DNA of 64,000 nucleotides, from assembly GCF_000974765.1 (NCBI RefSeq), contig NZ_BBWU01000029.1:1-64000 (forward strand). The letters run 5' to 3'. The position numbers and the translations under genes are program-made. Every line of letters begins with the position of its first letter. Position 1 is the first letter of the stretch. The DNA is from Sphingomonas changbaiensis NBRC 104936. Lineage in GTDB: Bacteria > Pseudomonadota > Alphaproteobacteria > Sphingomonadales > Sphingomonadaceae. Shown one piece after another: positions 48,859 to 58,317 of this stretch. Below the pieces are notes generated by a model. That model was not told where the DNA came from, searched no databases, and saw only the letters and a program-made list of their open reading frames with translations.

Positions 48859-48966
48859 GGTACAAGGCTCCCTAATGAGAACCTTCTACCGAGCGCAGTT
48901 GGGTACGTCAAGTATAATATCGCGGTCACGATGTCAAGTGAATTTAACCAATGTGGTTATTACAAG

Positions 48967-49485
48967 CTAACCGCCCGCACGTCGCGTGAACTCGATCGTC
49001 ACCAGCGGCACCTCGCCTTTGCGGGTCAGCGCGACCGATCGGAACACGCGCTTGTCGCCCTTGAACTCCTCGGTCGCCAGCATCCGCATGTGCCGGCCGT
49101 CGGCCTGCGCCACGTCCGCGGTCCAGGTCAGCGTGTTCGTCTCCGGATCCCAGCGGCCATCGTCGAAGCGGATCTGCTGGTCGTTATTGTCGACCCAGAT
49201 TCCCTTGTAGCGGCCGGTCACGCGGTCGAAGCCCCAGACGCCGGTTCCCTGATAAGGTGTGCCCTCCACCGCAAAGCGGTTCAGCATCCACATGCCGCCG
49301 GATCGCAGCTCATTCTCCTGCACGCCTTTCGCGTGCTGGTCGGGCTTGCCCGGCTCTTGCGAGGGAAATGTGATCGCGGCGTCCCACACGCCCTGCTCGC
49401 GCGCGACGATGTCCAGTTCGGCAGGCGTCACGGCTGCGGCCGGCATGGCGATGGCGGCCAGCGCCGCGGCAAGAAGGCTCTTCAT
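48967..49485 (-). CDS. DUF1579 secreted protein
   Basis: 172 aa from ATG 49485 (MKSLLAAALAAIAMPAAAVT, signal peptide). The body has the DUF1579-like plan: a starting GVWDAAITF, then GMWMLNRFAVEGTPYQGTGVWGFDRVTGRYKGIWVDN, WDPETNTLTWTADV and a last beta strand with VTIEFTRR. Function unknown; lipocalin-like fold is suspected. The second insertion sequence lies 34 bp after its stop, without damage. Confidence 0.75.
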   Translation of the reverse strand: MKSLLAAALAAIAMPAAAVTPAELDIVAREQGVWDAAITFPSQEPGKPDQHAKGVQENELRSGGMWMLNRFAVEGTPYQGTGVWGFDRVTGRYKGIWVDNNDQQIRFDDGRWDPETNTLTWTADVAQADGRHMRMLATEEFKGDKRVFRSVALTRKGEVPLVTIEFTRRAGG

Positions 49486-49505
49486 GGGCAGCCGGCTAGC
49501 GGCGC

Positions 49506-49544
49506 AAAGAAAAAGCCGCGCCCCGGTTGCGACCAAGGCGCGGC
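49506..49544 (-). terminator. intrinsic terminator of clpP
   Basis: On the minus strand GCCGCGCC (49544-49537) pairs with GGCGCGGC (49522-49515), followed by TTTTTCTTT. It stands 24 bp after the clpP stop, with the clpP transcript running into it. Confidence 0.88.
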
Positions 49545-49567
49545 TTCGATCTACGAACCTGCGTGGC

Positions 49568-50218
49568 TCAGGCAGCCGCCGCGGTCGGCTCCTCGGCCGG
49601 GGTCGGGCGCTTGTCGAACACTTCGTCGATCAGCCCGAATTCCTTCGCTTCCGACGCCGACATGAACTTGTCGCGGTCCATCGCCCGCTCGATCTCCTCG
49701 AGCGGCTTGCCGGTGTACTTGGCATAGAGCTGGTTGAGGTCGTGCCGCATGCGCAGGATCTCGCGAGCCTGGATCTCGATATCCGCGGCCATGCCCTGCG
49801 CGCCGCCGGACGGCTGGTGGATCATGATCCGGCTGTTGGTCAGCGCGACGCGCATGCCGGGCTCGCCAGCCGACAGCAGGAAGCTGCCCATCGACGCCGC
49901 CTGGCCGATGCAGACCGTGCCGATCCGCGGCCGGATGTACTGCATCGTGTCGTGGATCGCCATGCCCGCCGTGACCACGCCGCCCGGGGAGTTGATGTAC
50001 ATGTAGATGTCCTTCTTCGGGTTCTCGGACTCGAGGAAGAGCAGCTGGGCGGTGATCAGCGAGGCCATATGGTCCTCGACCTGGCCGGTCACGAACACGA
50101 TCCGTTCGCGCAGCAGGCGGGAATAGATGTCGAAGCTGCGCTCGCCCCGGTTCGACTGCTCGATGACGATGGGAACGAGCGCGTCGTGGATTTGACCGTT
50201 CTCGAACGGATTGTTCAT
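49568..50218 (-). CDS. clpP: ATP-dependent Clp protease proteolytic subunit
   Basis: 216 aa, slightly long for the family through a C-terminal tail rich in Pro, Glu and Ala. The catalytic Ser lies in [14 protein letters not shown], the His in [11 protein letters not shown], and the Asp later in the [10 protein letters not shown] block. It forms the two-ring protease core used by ClpX or ClpA. No clpX is next to it on the upstream side in this window; on the downstream side lie a terminator and the DUF1579 gene. Confidence 0.97.
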   Translation of the reverse strand: MNNPFENGQIHDALVPIVIEQSNRGERSFDIYSRLLRERIVFVTGQVEDHMASLITAQLLFLESENPKKDIYMYINSPGGVVTAGMAIHDTMQYIRPRIGTVCIGQAASMGSFLLSAGEPGMRVALTNSRIMIHQPSGGAQGMAADIEIQAREILRMRHDLNQLYAKYTGKPLEEIERAMDRDKFMSASEAKEFGLIDEVFDKRPTPAEEPTAAAA

Positions 50219-50280
50219 GGGGAAATGCGTCCTTCGTAGGTGTTCAGACCCCCTACATCGGACGGAAGGTGAAGGCGTTC

Positions 50281-50350
50281 AAGCCCCCCAAAAAAGCCGC
50301 TCCCCCTTAAGGGGAGGGGTTGGGGTGGGGCTTGTCTCATCGCCCCACCC
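50281..50350. repeat. partial palindromic element family A
   Basis: GCTCCCCCTTAAGGGGAGGG followed by GTTGGGGTGGGGCTTGTC resembles the left half of the metH element (GGGGAGGGGATGGGGTGGGGCCTGTC), with GCCCCACCC at 50342-50350 as a short pairing partner. It lies between the TonB receptor stop and the clpP start, on the side of the clpP promoter. Confidence 0.7.
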
Positions 50351-50360
50351 GGCATTCTCA

Positions 50361-53243
50361 TCACATCTTATAGCTGATCCGCGCGTACCCGAACTGGCCC
50401 GGCACATCGTAAGTGGTCGGGTCAAAATTGTTCAGGCTGCACGAGAAGCACGGCGGCGGATCCTGGTTGAACACATTGTTCACGCCGATCGTGAAGGCGA
50501 ACCGGTGCTGGGCAAATCCCGGCGTGAAGGTCAGCTGCACGTCGCCATAGAAGCGGCTGTTGAGCCGGTTGGTGACGATCGGGGTTGAGAACGGATCCCG
50601 CACTTCGGTCACGCCGGCGATATACCGGCCCGTGAACGACGCCGCGATCGTGTCGTTCAGCGACCAGTCGATCGTCGCATTCCCCTTGAACTTCGGGAAT
50701 GCCTGGTCGGGGCTGCCGCGCTCGGTGCCCCTGCGGTCGATCACCACGAAGCCGTTCGACGCGGTCAGGACGTAATGGAGCAGCCAGCTTGCGTTGGCAG
50801 CCAGTCCGAACGTGCCGATGCCCGTCTCCGGCGTCCGGTAGAGGGCGGTCACGTCGATGCCGCGCGTGCTGATGCTGTCCAGGTTCTGCAGCGTCCCGCT
50901 GATCTGGTTGACGAAGCCGTTCTTGGTCCGGACCACCAGCGCACAGCTGGCTGCATCGCCGCGCACTGCACAGTTGCTGAGCGTCAGGTTGGGATCGACG
51001 ACGCCGATCGCCTTCTTGACGCGGATGTCATAATAATTCGCCTCGATGCTGAAGTTCGACGCAAAGCCGCTGTTGCGGGCCCAGAGCGGCGCATAGACCG
51101 CTCCGAACGTGATATTGCGTGACGTCTCCGGCTTCAGGTTGATGTTGCCCTGCGTGATCACCGGCAGCTGGCCCGGCGGTTCGGCATAGCTGCCGTCGGC
51201 CGGCACTCCGGTCGCGATGCAGTTCGCGCGAACCGTCGCATTCGTTTGGAACTGACCGGAGGCATCGCTGGTGCAGGGATCGACGACCGGCAGGTCAAAG
51301 CGCGAGCGGCCGCCGAACAGCTCGCCCAGGCTGGGCGCGCGGAAACCGGTCGTATAGGCGCCCCGGAACAGCAGATCCTCGATCGGCTTCCACAGCCCCG
51401 TCGCGGTGAAGGTCGTCTTGGATCCGCTGATTGAATAGCGCGAATAGCGGGCCGCGCCGTCGAATTCGAGCGAGTAGAAGAACGGCGTGTCTTTCAGGAT
51501 CGGAACGCGCACCTCGCCGTAAACTTCGTCGACATGGTAGCGCCCCGCCGCCGGCTGGGCGGGAATGTCGGCGCCCAGGCCGGCCGCCACGATCGGGTCG
51601 GGCGTGAAGCTCGCGATCTGGATGCGGTGCTCATAGCCGACCGCAAAGCCCAGCGGCCCTGCCGGCAGGTCGAGCAGGTCGCCGCTCAGGTTCGCCGTGT
51701 AATCGTAAAGCTGCTGGTTGCTCTTGTCGCGTTCGGTGAAAGCGATGAAGTCCAGCATTTCAGGCGTGATCGAGCCCAGGCCGCCGAACAGGTTCAGCGG
51801 CACGCACGGCGCGGTGCAGTTCGCGATCGGCCCGATCGCCTGCGCGACGCGGTCCGCCCGCACGTTGCCGGTAAAGCTCTGGTGCGCATCATTGATGCCG
51901 AACGACGCATTCAGGTCCCAGAACCACTTGTGATTGCCGACGTCGAACGAGCCGTCCAGTGTCGCGGTCGCCGACATCGTGTTGACGCGCTGGTTGAAGG
52001 TGCGCTGCCCGGCCTCGACCAGACGGCGCGCCACGAACGAATAATTCGGCGTCCTGCCGTTCGACGTGCCGTTCGGGTTCAGCCCCGATTCCAGCGTGAC
52101 GCCGAACGGGTTGAACGGGTTTGTCGCGTCGAATGACAGCGTGTCAAACAGGCTCCCCGCGCCGTTGCCGGCGTCAGGCCCGATAAACAGCGGCTCGAAT
52201 GCCGCCTGGTTCTGCGAATTGCGGCGATTGTAGAGCGCCTTCACCCGGAAATTGACGCTGTCCGACAGTTCCTGACGGAAGCTCAGCCACGCGCCGTACC
52301 GCTCTGATGGCGTCAGCAGGTAATTGAACGGCGCGAAGTTGAAGCGATCGGCCGAGGTAAAGGGCCGCAAATCGGCGAGGGTCGGATGAGCGTTCGGCGG
52401 GTTGGAGATCGTTTGGTTGCCGAAGCTGGTCAGGAAACGTCCGTTGACCGCCGCACTGCTGCAGCCGCCGATCGCGTCGGTGCAGCTGGTCTGGCCCGGG
52501 TTCGGGAATCGCGAAATGGCACGATCTCCCGAACGCACCGGGTCCTGCTTCACATAGCTCGCGCCGAACACCAGGTTCGTGGTCTCGCCCTTGATGCCAT
52601 AGCTCACGTCCGCGTTGAACGTGTCGCCGTCGCCCTGGCGGAACGCGCCATACTGGGCAGAGGCGCGCAGTCCCTCCTGCTGCGCCACCGTGATGATGTT
52701 GACCACGCCCGCGATCGCATCCGAGCCATAGAGCGGAGACGCGCCCGCCTGCAGCACTTCGATCCGTTCGACCATGCTCGCCGGAATCGCGTTGATGTCG
52801 ACGGTCGCGGGAATGCCGCTGGCGCTCGTGCCGTTCACGAAGCGCAGGCCGTCGACCAGCACCAGCGTCCGCTTGGCAGCCAGATAGCGTAGGTCGATCT
52901 CGGCCGATCCGGCGCCGACGCCGCCGCCATCGGGCGGGTTGCCCAGATTGCCGCTGTTGTTGACCTTGGAGTTCAATCCACCCGACGCGCTCGGCAGCCG
53001 CTGCAGGATGTCCGCGACCGACGACAGGCCCGTCTGCGCGAGCGACGATTGGTCGAGCGTGACGACAGGTGAGCTCTGGTCCAGCGGATCGCGGCGGATG
53101 CGCGATCCGGTGACGACGATGGTCTCTTGCGGTCCGGCCTCGGCGGCCGTGTCCACCGGCACTTGCGCGAGCGAAGGGCTCGCAGTGAACGTCATCAGGA
53201 CAGCAAGCGCCGTCCCGCCAAGCAGAGTGGCTGGTCGATTCAT
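50361..53243 (-). CDS. TonB-dependent outer membrane receptor
   Basis: 960 aa from ATG 53243 ([19 protein letters not shown], signal peptide to SLAQ). After the TonB box-like region ([13 protein letters not shown]) comes the plug domain ([17 protein letters not shown], ...[28 protein letters not shown]) and then a 22-strand barrel ending in the aromatic GYARISYKM. The length near 1000 aa and long extracellular loops are typical of sphingomonad receptors for oligosaccharides, peptides or siderophores. No substrate-specific neighbour gene is present. The upstream frame stays open but is not part of the protein. Confidence 0.92.
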   Translation of the reverse strand: MNRPATLLGGTALAVLMTFTASPSLAQVPVDTAAEAGPQETIVVTGSRIRRDPLDQSSPVVTLDQSSLAQTGLSSVADILQRLPSASGGLNSKVNNSGNLGNPPDGGGVGAGSAEIDLRYLAAKRTLVLVDGLRFVNGTSASGIPATVDINAIPASMVERIEVLQAGASPLYGSDAIAGVVNIITVAQQEGLRASAQYGAFRQGDGDTFNADVSYGIKGETTNLVFGASYVKQDPVRSGDRAISRFPNPGQTSCTDAIGGCSSAAVNGRFLTSFGNQTISNPPNAHPTLADLRPFTSADRFNFAPFNYLLTPSERYGAWLSFRQELSDSVNFRVKALYNRRNSQNQAAFEPLFIGPDAGNGAGSLFDTLSFDATNPFNPFGVTLESGLNPNGTSNGRTPNYSFVARRLVEAGQRTFNQRVNTMSATATLDGSFDVGNHKWFWDLNASFGINDAHQSFTGNVRADRVAQAIGPIANCTAPCVPLNLFGGLGSITPEMLDFIAFTERDKSNQQLYDYTANLSGDLLDLPAGPLGFAVGYEHRIQIASFTPDPIVAAGLGADIPAQPAAGRYHVDEVYGEVRVPILKDTPFFYSLEFDGAARYSRYSISGSKTTFTATGLWKPIEDLLFRGAYTTGFRAPSLGELFGGRSRFDLPVVDPCTSDASGQFQTNATVRANCIATGVPADGSYAEPPGQLPVITQGNINLKPETSRNITFGAVYAPLWARNSGFASNFSIEANYYDIRVKKAIGVVDPNLTLSNCAVRGDAASCALVVRTKNGFVNQISGTLQNLDSISTRGIDVTALYRTPETGIGTFGLAANASWLLHYVLTASNGFVVIDRRGTERGSPDQAFPKFKGNATIDWSLNDTIAASFTGRYIAGVTEVRDPFSTPIVTNRLNSRFYGDVQLTFTPGFAQHRFAFTIGVNNVFNQDPPPCFSCSLNNFDPTTYDVPGQFGYARISYKM

Positions 53244-53347
53244 ACATCCTCCCACCTCCGCAGCATTGCGATGCGGAGTCCCGGGACAGGACATAGATGC
53301 GACGAGACTCGCGCGGAAGCGGGCGTCCGCTGCCATTGATCGATTCC

Positions 53348-53362
53348 TGCAACATTGTTGCA
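53348..53362. promoter_or_regulatory. 15-bp palindrome upstream of the TonB receptor gene
   Basis: TGCAACA-T-TGTTGCA is a perfect inverted repeat about 105 bp before the receptor start. It could be an operator for a LacI/TetR-type regulator; no regulator gene is adjacent. Confidence 0.35.
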
Positions 53363-53379
53363 AGAAAGTAACAAACGCG

Positions 53380-53407
53380 GCCGGCGCTCCTGAGCAGGAG
53401 CGCCGGC
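53380..53407 (-). terminator. hairpin after trigger factor gene
   Basis: GCCGGCGCTCCTG and its exact complement form a 13-bp stem with a tiny loop (AG/CT centre). On the minus strand the stem is followed by CGCGTTTGTT, only weakly T-rich. It probably ends tig transcription 10 bp after its stop. Confidence 0.7.
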
Positions 53408-53416
53408 GCGGTGATT

Positions 53417-55021
53417 TTATTTCGCGGCGGTTTTCTTCGCCCGCTTCGGCTTGGCAGCTGCGGCTTCGGCGGCCGCTTCCTCGCTGACCGCCGCTTCGGG
53501 AGCAGGGGCCGCCTTTTTCGCTGCGGCCTTCTTCGGCTTGGCGGGCGCCTCGGCCTGAACCGCCCCCGCGTCGGCTTCGCTCTTCGCGGCCGGCTTCTTG
53601 GCCGCGGCCTTCTTCGCCTTGGGCGCGGCCGGCGCGTGGTCGTGGTCGTGATGGTCATGGCCGCAGCCCGGACCGTGCACGTGCCCGTCTTCGTCCGCCT
53701 CGATCTCGGCCTCGATTTCCGCCCGGGTGACGGTCCGATCCGTCACGTCGGCCTTCGCGAACAGGAAGTCGACGACCTTGTCTTCGAACAGCGGCGCGCG
53801 AAGCTGCGCGGCCGCCATCGGCTCTTGGCGGATATATTGAATAAAGCGGTCGCGATCCTCGGGCCGATACTGCTGGGCCGCCTGGGCGATCAGCCGGTTC
53901 ATTTCCGCCGACGTGATCTCGACGCCGTTCTTGGTGCCGATCTCCGACAGCAGCAGGCCTAGGCGCACGCGGCGCTCGGCGATGCGACGGTAATCATCGC
54001 GATCCGCTTCCATCTCGGCGCGCGCCTTCTCCGGATCGGCCTCATGGCTGGCTTCATGCTCCAGCTGCGCCCAAATCTGGTTGAATTCCGCGTCGACCAT
54101 CGACGGCGGCACTTCGAAATCGTGAGAAGCGGCGAGCTGGTCGAGCAGCTTGCGCTTCATGTGCGTGCGCGTCAGGCCATTATGCTCCTGCTCCAGCTGG
54201 CCCTTGATCAACTCGCGGAGCTTGTCGATGCCCTCAAGGCCCAGCTGCTTCGCGAAATCGTCGTCGAGCGCCGTTTCCTTCGGCGTGCGAACCTCGTTTA
54301 CGGTGACGTCGAACGACGCCGCCTTGCCCGCCAGATGCTCGGCACCATAATTTTCGGGGAAAGTGACGTTGACGGTCTTCTCGTCGTTCGCCTTCACGCC
54401 GACCAGCTGGTCTTCGAAGCCGGGGATGAACTGGCCAGAGCCGAGCTCAAGTGAGACGCCCTCGCCCTTGCCGCCCTCGAACTCGACGCCATCGACCTTG
54501 CCGACGAAGTCGATCACGACCAGATCGCCGTTTTTCGCCTTGTAGGTCGGCTTCTCGGCAGCCTGGAACTGCTTGTTGCCCGAAGCGATCCGGGTCAGCG
54601 CCTCGTCGATTTCGCTGTCCTCGACCGGCACCGTCAGGCGTTCGAGCTTCAGCCCGTCGAGATCGGCCGCCGGCACCTCCGGAAGCACTTCCAGCGAGAC
54701 CTTCACTTCGGCGTCCTTGCCGGGTGCGAAGTTTTCGTCGAGCTCGACCGACGGCTGCATCGCCGGACGCAGGTTCTTCTCGGCCAGCAACTGCTGCACG
54801 CCTTCCTGCACCGCCGTCTCCAGCGCCTGCTGCTCGAGCGCCGGGCCATGCATCTTGCGGACGAGGTTGGCGGGGACCTTGCCGGGGCGGAAGCCGGGCA
54901 TCCGGATCTGCGGCGCCATCTTCTTCAACTCGCCATCGACGCGCGCATCGATGTCCTTGGCGGCAATCTTCAACGTGTACGCCCGCTTCAGGCCCTCGTT
55001 CAACGTCTCGACAGTCTGCAT
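53417..55021 (-). CDS. tig: trigger factor with long His- and Lys/Ala-rich tail
   Basis: 534 aa from ATG 55021 (MQTVETLNEGLKRAYTLKI); the usual length is about 430-450. The N-terminal ribosome-binding domain has IRMPGFRPGKVPANLVRKM (in place of GFRxGK), the PPIase domain (about 150-245) has VVIDFVGKVDGVEFEGGKG, and the C-terminal helical arms follow. The last ~85 residues are extra: a His-rich stretch (HVHGPGCGHDHHDHDH) able to bind metal ions, then repeated KKAAAKK/PAKPKK blocks with Glu/Ala in between. Such tails are seen in some sphingomonads. The tail could bind zinc or nickel, or nucleic acids or the ribosome through its lysines. Confidence 0.93.
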   Translation of the reverse strand: MQTVETLNEGLKRAYTLKIAAKDIDARVDGELKKMAPQIRMPGFRPGKVPANLVRKMHGPALEQQALETAVQEGVQQLLAEKNLRPAMQPSVELDENFAPGKDAEVKVSLEVLPEVPAADLDGLKLERLTVPVEDSEIDEALTRIASGNKQFQAAEKPTYKAKNGDLVVIDFVGKVDGVEFEGGKGEGVSLELGSGQFIPGFEDQLVGVKANDEKTVNVTFPENYGAEHLAGKAASFDVTVNEVRTPKETALDDDFAKQLGLEGIDKLRELIKGQLEQEHNGLTRTHMKRKLLDQLAASHDFEVPPSMVDAEFNQIWAQLEHEASHEADPEKARAEMEADRDDYRRIAERRVRLGLLLSEIGTKNGVEITSAEMNRLIAQAAQQYRPEDRDRFIQYIRQEPMAAAQLRAPLFEDKVVDFLFAKADVTDRTVTRAEIEAEIEADEDGHVHGPGCGHDHHDHDHAPAAPKAKKAAAKKPAAKSEADAGAVQAEAPAKPKKAAAKKAAPAPEAAVSEEAAAEAAAAKPKRAKKTAAK

Positions 55022-55075
55022 GTCTCGCCTTTTCAAAATCCTGAGGGAGTCCTGGCCCTGCGGAGGCTTGGGAAT

Positions 55076-55160
<85 letters not shown>

Positions 55161-55260
55161 GGCCGGACCGCCGGTCGCGGGCGTCTATACCAGCCACCGA
55201 TAATGGGCAACCCGCAAGAGCGCGCTGCGTTCCAGCTTTTTGCCGATCAAGGAGCGCACC

Positions 55261-55413
55261 ATGGCCACCGTCCCGCCGCCCGACTCCACGCCCGAATCGC
55301 CGCCACCCGGTCCGGACAGCACACCGGAAGTCACCACGCCGGGCCCTGACATCGACCAGCCGGACCCGGGCACGCACACGGATGACCCCGGCCAGCCGCC
55401 CGACTCGATCTAG
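55261..55413 (+). CDS. 50-aa Pro/Asp-rich small protein
   Basis: Reads MATVPPPDSTPESPPPGPDS and so on to PGQPPDSI; 50 aa, almost without hydrophobic residues, made of Pro, Asp, Thr and Gly. A good AAGGAG lies 8 bp before the ATG. Its stop overlaps the stop of the convergent decarboxylase gene. It would be unfolded; no family is recognised. The strong Shine-Dalgarno site is the main argument that it is real. Confidence 0.5.
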   Translation: MATVPPPDSTPESPPPGPDSTPEVTTPGPDIDQPDPGTHTDDPGQPPDSI

Positions 55414-56642
55414 GGGGTTCCCACCAGCATTTCGGGCGCCGGCCCGTGCCCGAGGAACGCCGACGGGCTCGCACTGGCCCCATAGGCGCCCGCCAGAAAG
55501 ATCGCGATCAGATCGCCGGCCTCCGCGCGGGGCAGCGCGACCTGGTCGCCCAGCCGGTCGAGCGGCGTGCACAGACAGCCGCAGACAGTGACGACCTCGT
55601 CCGGCTCCGCGCCGAACCGGTGCGCGACGGCTAACGGATAATTCCGGCGCACCACCGTCCCGAAATTGCCCGACGCGGCAAGCTGATGGTGCAGCCCACC
55701 GTCGACGATCAGGAAAGTCTGGCCGCCGCTTTCCTTCCGGTCGACGACGCGCGTCAGGTACACGCCAGCCTCGCCGACCAGCCAGCGGCCGAGTTCAAGG
55801 CAAAAGCCGGTGTTCGCAAGCACCGCCGGCCGGGCGCGATACTGTGCCTCCAGCGCGGCCCCGATCCGCTCCACGTCCAGCGGCACATCATCCGCGAAAT
55901 AGGGAATGCCGAACCCGCCGCCCAGGTTCAGACGGGACGGCGCGACCCCGACCTGCTCGGCCAAGCGGGCTGCCAACGCGACCATCGCCGCCTGCGCCTC
56001 GATGATCGCGTCCGGGTCCAGAGACTGCGACCCGGCAAAGATATGAAAGCCTCGAAACTCCACGTCTTCCGATGCCAGGCTCCGCACCAGCTCCGGCACC
56101 CGTTCCGCATCGATTCCGAACGGCTTCGCACCGCCGCCCATCCGCATGCCCGATCCGCGCAGTTCGAAATCCGGATTGACGCGCACCGCCAGCCGCGGCC
56201 TCAGGCCCAGCCGTGCGGCGATCGCAAGCGCCCGCTGCGCCTCGCCCACCGACTCCAGGTTGATCGTCACGCCGTGCGCGATCGCGAACTCCAGCTCGGC
56301 ATCGCGCTTTCCGGGACCCGCAAAGGACAGGCAATAGGCGGCCATCCCGGCGCCGATCGCCGTCCGCGCTTCCCCCATCGACGCAACGTCGATCCCGTCA
56401 ACCAGCGGCGCGATCCGGTGGACAAGGCCGGCGAACGGATTGGCCTTCAGCGCGTAATGCAAGTCGATCGAGGGAAACGCCGCGCGGAAACGTGCTATCC
56501 GCCGCTCGATCATGGCAAAGTCATAGACGAACAGCGGCGTTTCGCCGGCATCGCGAACCAGCGCCGTCGCGGTCCGGCCGCCGATCAGCAATGCACCGTC
56601 GCGCACCCCGAAATCCGCAGGGATTGGTCCCATCGGCTTCAC
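55410..56642 (-). CDS. PLP-dependent decarboxylase, exosortase A system-associated
   Basis: 410 aa, alanine racemase-like fold III decarboxylase. The PLP lysine lies in LHYALKANPFAGLV near residue 65; the PLP phosphate loop is LNLGGGFGIPYF and the substrate-side Cys motif VTVCGCLCTPLDRLG near 355. It matches the decarboxylase group that sits with exosortase A (PEP-CTERM) and exopolysaccharide genes. The product is unknown, likely an amine used for surface polymer building. Its ATG overlaps the ligase stop (ATGA), so the two are co-translated. Confidence 0.9.
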   Translation of the reverse strand: MKPMGPIPADFGVRDGALLIGGRTATALVRDAGETPLFVYDFAMIERRIARFRAAFPSIDLHYALKANPFAGLVHRIAPLVDGIDVASMGEARTAIGAGMAAYCLSFAGPGKRDAELEFAIAHGVTINLESVGEAQRALAIAARLGLRPRLAVRVNPDFELRGSGMRMGGGAKPFGIDAERVPELVRSLASEDVEFRGFHIFAGSQSLDPDAIIEAQAAMVALAARLAEQVGVAPSRLNLGGGFGIPYFADDVPLDVERIGAALEAQYRARPAVLANTGFCLELGRWLVGEAGVYLTRVVDRKESGGQTFLIVDGGLHHQLAASGNFGTVVRRNYPLAVAHRFGAEPDEVVTVCGCLCTPLDRLGDQVALPRAEAGDLIAIFLAGAYGASASPSAFLGHGPAPEMLVGTP

Positions 56643-58288
56643 GATGCATGCTCCGCCCGCAGCGCCGCGCGATCCAGCTTGCCGTTCGGTCCACGCGGCA
56701 GCTGCGCCAGCCAGACGATCCGCGCCGGCTGCATGAAGTTGGGAAGATCGCGTTTGAGGCTCATGCGCAGCGCCTCCTCGGCGCTTCCGTCGCCACGCGC
56801 AATCACCAGGATCGATTGGTCCAGTCGCGGATCGGCGGTGCCGAGCGCGACCGCTTCGCCGGTTAAGCCCGTCCCGACGACCGCCTCCTCGATCTCCGTC
56901 GGGCTGATCCTGTTACCTGCGGATTTGATCATCTCGTCCGCACGCCCGACGAAGCGGAGCAGGCCGTCCGCACCCCGCACCACCGTGTCGCCCGACCAGA
57001 CCGCCGTCCCGCCATAATGAGAACCGGCCGGCGCCGGCCGGAACCGCCCGGCGGTTCGTTCGGGATCGTGCCAATAGCCTTTTGCTACCAGCGGTCCGCA
57101 ATGGACCAGCTCGCCCGGTTCGCCGGCAGCCGCGACGCTCCCGTCCGGCCGCGCCACCAGCACTTCGGCAAACGGGATCGCCGACCCGATTGCAGTCGGA
57201 TGCTCGCTGATCAGCGCCGGATCGAGATAGGTCGACCGGAACGCCTCGGTCAGGCCGTACATCGCGTAGAGGTCCGCGCCCGGCAAAAGCGCCCTCAGCC
57301 TGCGCACGAGCGGCTCGGTCAACGCCCCGCCGCTATTGGTCAGGCGCCTGAGTGCCGTTTCCGCGGGCCAATTTGCCTCTGCCAGCTGCAGCCAGAGCGG
57401 CGGCACGCCGGCCAGCGTCGTGATCCCACGCCGCTCCACCGCCTTCACCACATCGCGCGGCGTCAGATAGTCGAGGGGCACCGCACAGGCGCCGGCGGCC
57501 CAGGTCGAGAGCAGCTGGTTCTGGCCATAATCGAACGCAAGCGGCAGCACGCACAACGTTCGGTCGTCAGGCCGTAGCTTCAGGTAGTGCGCGACCGAAA
57601 CCGCCCCAAGCCACAGGTTCGCGTGCGAAACCATCACCCCCTTCGGCCGCCCGGTGGACCCGGAGGTGTAGAGCAGCGCAGCAAGGGTGTCGGGATCGAG
57701 GGAAGAAGGCCCAATAAGCTCCTCCCCAAGCTCTGCTTGGGGAGGGGGACCATGCGAAGCATGGTGGAGGGGCCCGAAGCGAAGCGGAGGGTCGGCGTTC
57801 GTCGCTACGCTCCGCCCCTCCACCATCCCCGCTTGCGCGGGGACGGTCCCCCTCCCCTGCCAAGGCAGGGGAGGACTAAGCACCACCTCACACTCGTCCG
57901 GCACATCCCCAGCCTCGAACGTTGCCGCTCGGGCCTCTTGCGTCACCAGCAGCCGCGCGCCGCTGTCCGCCAGGATATATCCCGCCTGCGCCCGCTTCAG
58001 CACCGGATTGATCGGCACATGCACCGCTCCGATCCGCGGCGCCGCGAGCGGCAATAGGCAGGCGGTGAGCGTCTTGGGCAGCCAGCTCGCCACCCGGTCG
58101 CCCGGTCCGATTCCCAAATCGCGCAGCCACGCCGCCAACCGCCCGACTCGCCGCTCCAGGTCGGCATAGGTCAGCGTCTCGCCGCCGACGATCAGCGCCG
58201 GCCCATCCGGGCCCCCACACGAGGGAAGATGGTCGATCGGCCGGGGAACGGGATCAAGCTCTTGCAACCTCCGCCCTTCCCCGTCCAA
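56639..58288 (-). CDS. acyl-CoA ligase (AMP-forming), exosortase A system-associated
   Basis: 549 aa if started at TTG 58288; TTG 58267 is another choice. ANL family: the P-loop YTSGSTGRPKGVMVSHAN near residue 205, core motif YGLTEAFRSTYLDP, the acid YGGTAVWSGDTV and the C-terminal GRADEMIKSAGNRISPTEIEE, with K near GPNGKLDR. Residues about 138-189 come from a 156-bp palindromic element in frame, placed in the N-terminal domain just before the P-loop (between CEVV and IGPSSLDPD). The rest of the protein matches the family throughout. It should load an acyl or amino acid group on the partner carrier protein (59331). Confidence 0.88.
   Translation of the reverse strand: MDGEGRRLQELDPVPRPIDHLPSCGGPDGPALIVGGETLTYADLERRVGRLAAWLRDLGIGPGDRVASWLPKTLTACLLPLAAPRIGAVHVPINPVLKRAQAGYILADSGARLLVTQEARAATFEAGDVPDECEVVLSPPLPWQGRGTVPAQAGMVEGRSVATNADPPLRFGPLHHASHGPPPQAELGEELIGPSSLDPDTLAALLYTSGSTGRPKGVMVSHANLWLGAVSVAHYLKLRPDDRTLCVLPLAFDYGQNQLLSTWAAGACAVPLDYLTPRDVVKAVERRGITTLAGVPPLWLQLAEANWPAETALRRLTNSGGALTEPLVRRLRALLPGADLYAMYGLTEAFRSTYLDPALISEHPTAIGSAIPFAEVLVARPDGSVAAAGEPGELVHCGPLVAKGYWHDPERTAGRFRPAPAGSHYGGTAVWSGDTVVRGADGLLRFVGRADEMIKSAGNRISPTEIEEAVVGTGLTGEAVALGTADPRLDQSILVIARGDGSAEEALRMSLKRDLPNFMQPARIVWLAQLPRGPNGKLDRAALRAEHAS
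57720..57875. repeat. 156-bp palindromic element (family B) in frame inside the acyl-CoA ligase gene
   Basis: It starts TCCTCCCCAAGC with its own GGGGAGG partner and ends GCAGGGGAGGA. Between, GGGGGACC...GGTGGAGGGG is mirrored by CCCCTCCACCATCCCC...GGTCCCCC. It is 52 codons without a stop in the ligase frame. The same family is intergenic at 14505 and 22748. Confidence 0.88.
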
Positions 58289-58317
58289 ACGTCGCGCCGG
58301 TAACGGGGATTAGCGTC

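Larger units (their letters stand above)
47420..48924. mobile_element. 1.5-kb IS1595-family (ISXO2-like) insertion sequence
   Basis: Terminal inverted repeats of 25 bp (47420-47444 and 48900-48924) match at 21 of 25 positions and share the GGCG...TAC/CCCA plan with the neighbour element. GTCACGATG occurs on both sides (47411-47419 and 48925-48933), covering the 8-bp target duplication. It holds a transposase, a 50-aa gene and a broken small gene, all on the minus strand. It lies 12 bp from the target duplication of the 3.66-kb element. Confidence 0.88.

Noticed and set aside
43736-48924. One composite transposon formed by the two IS1595 elements
   Set aside because: Each element has its own inverted repeats and its own target duplication, so they are two separate insertions.
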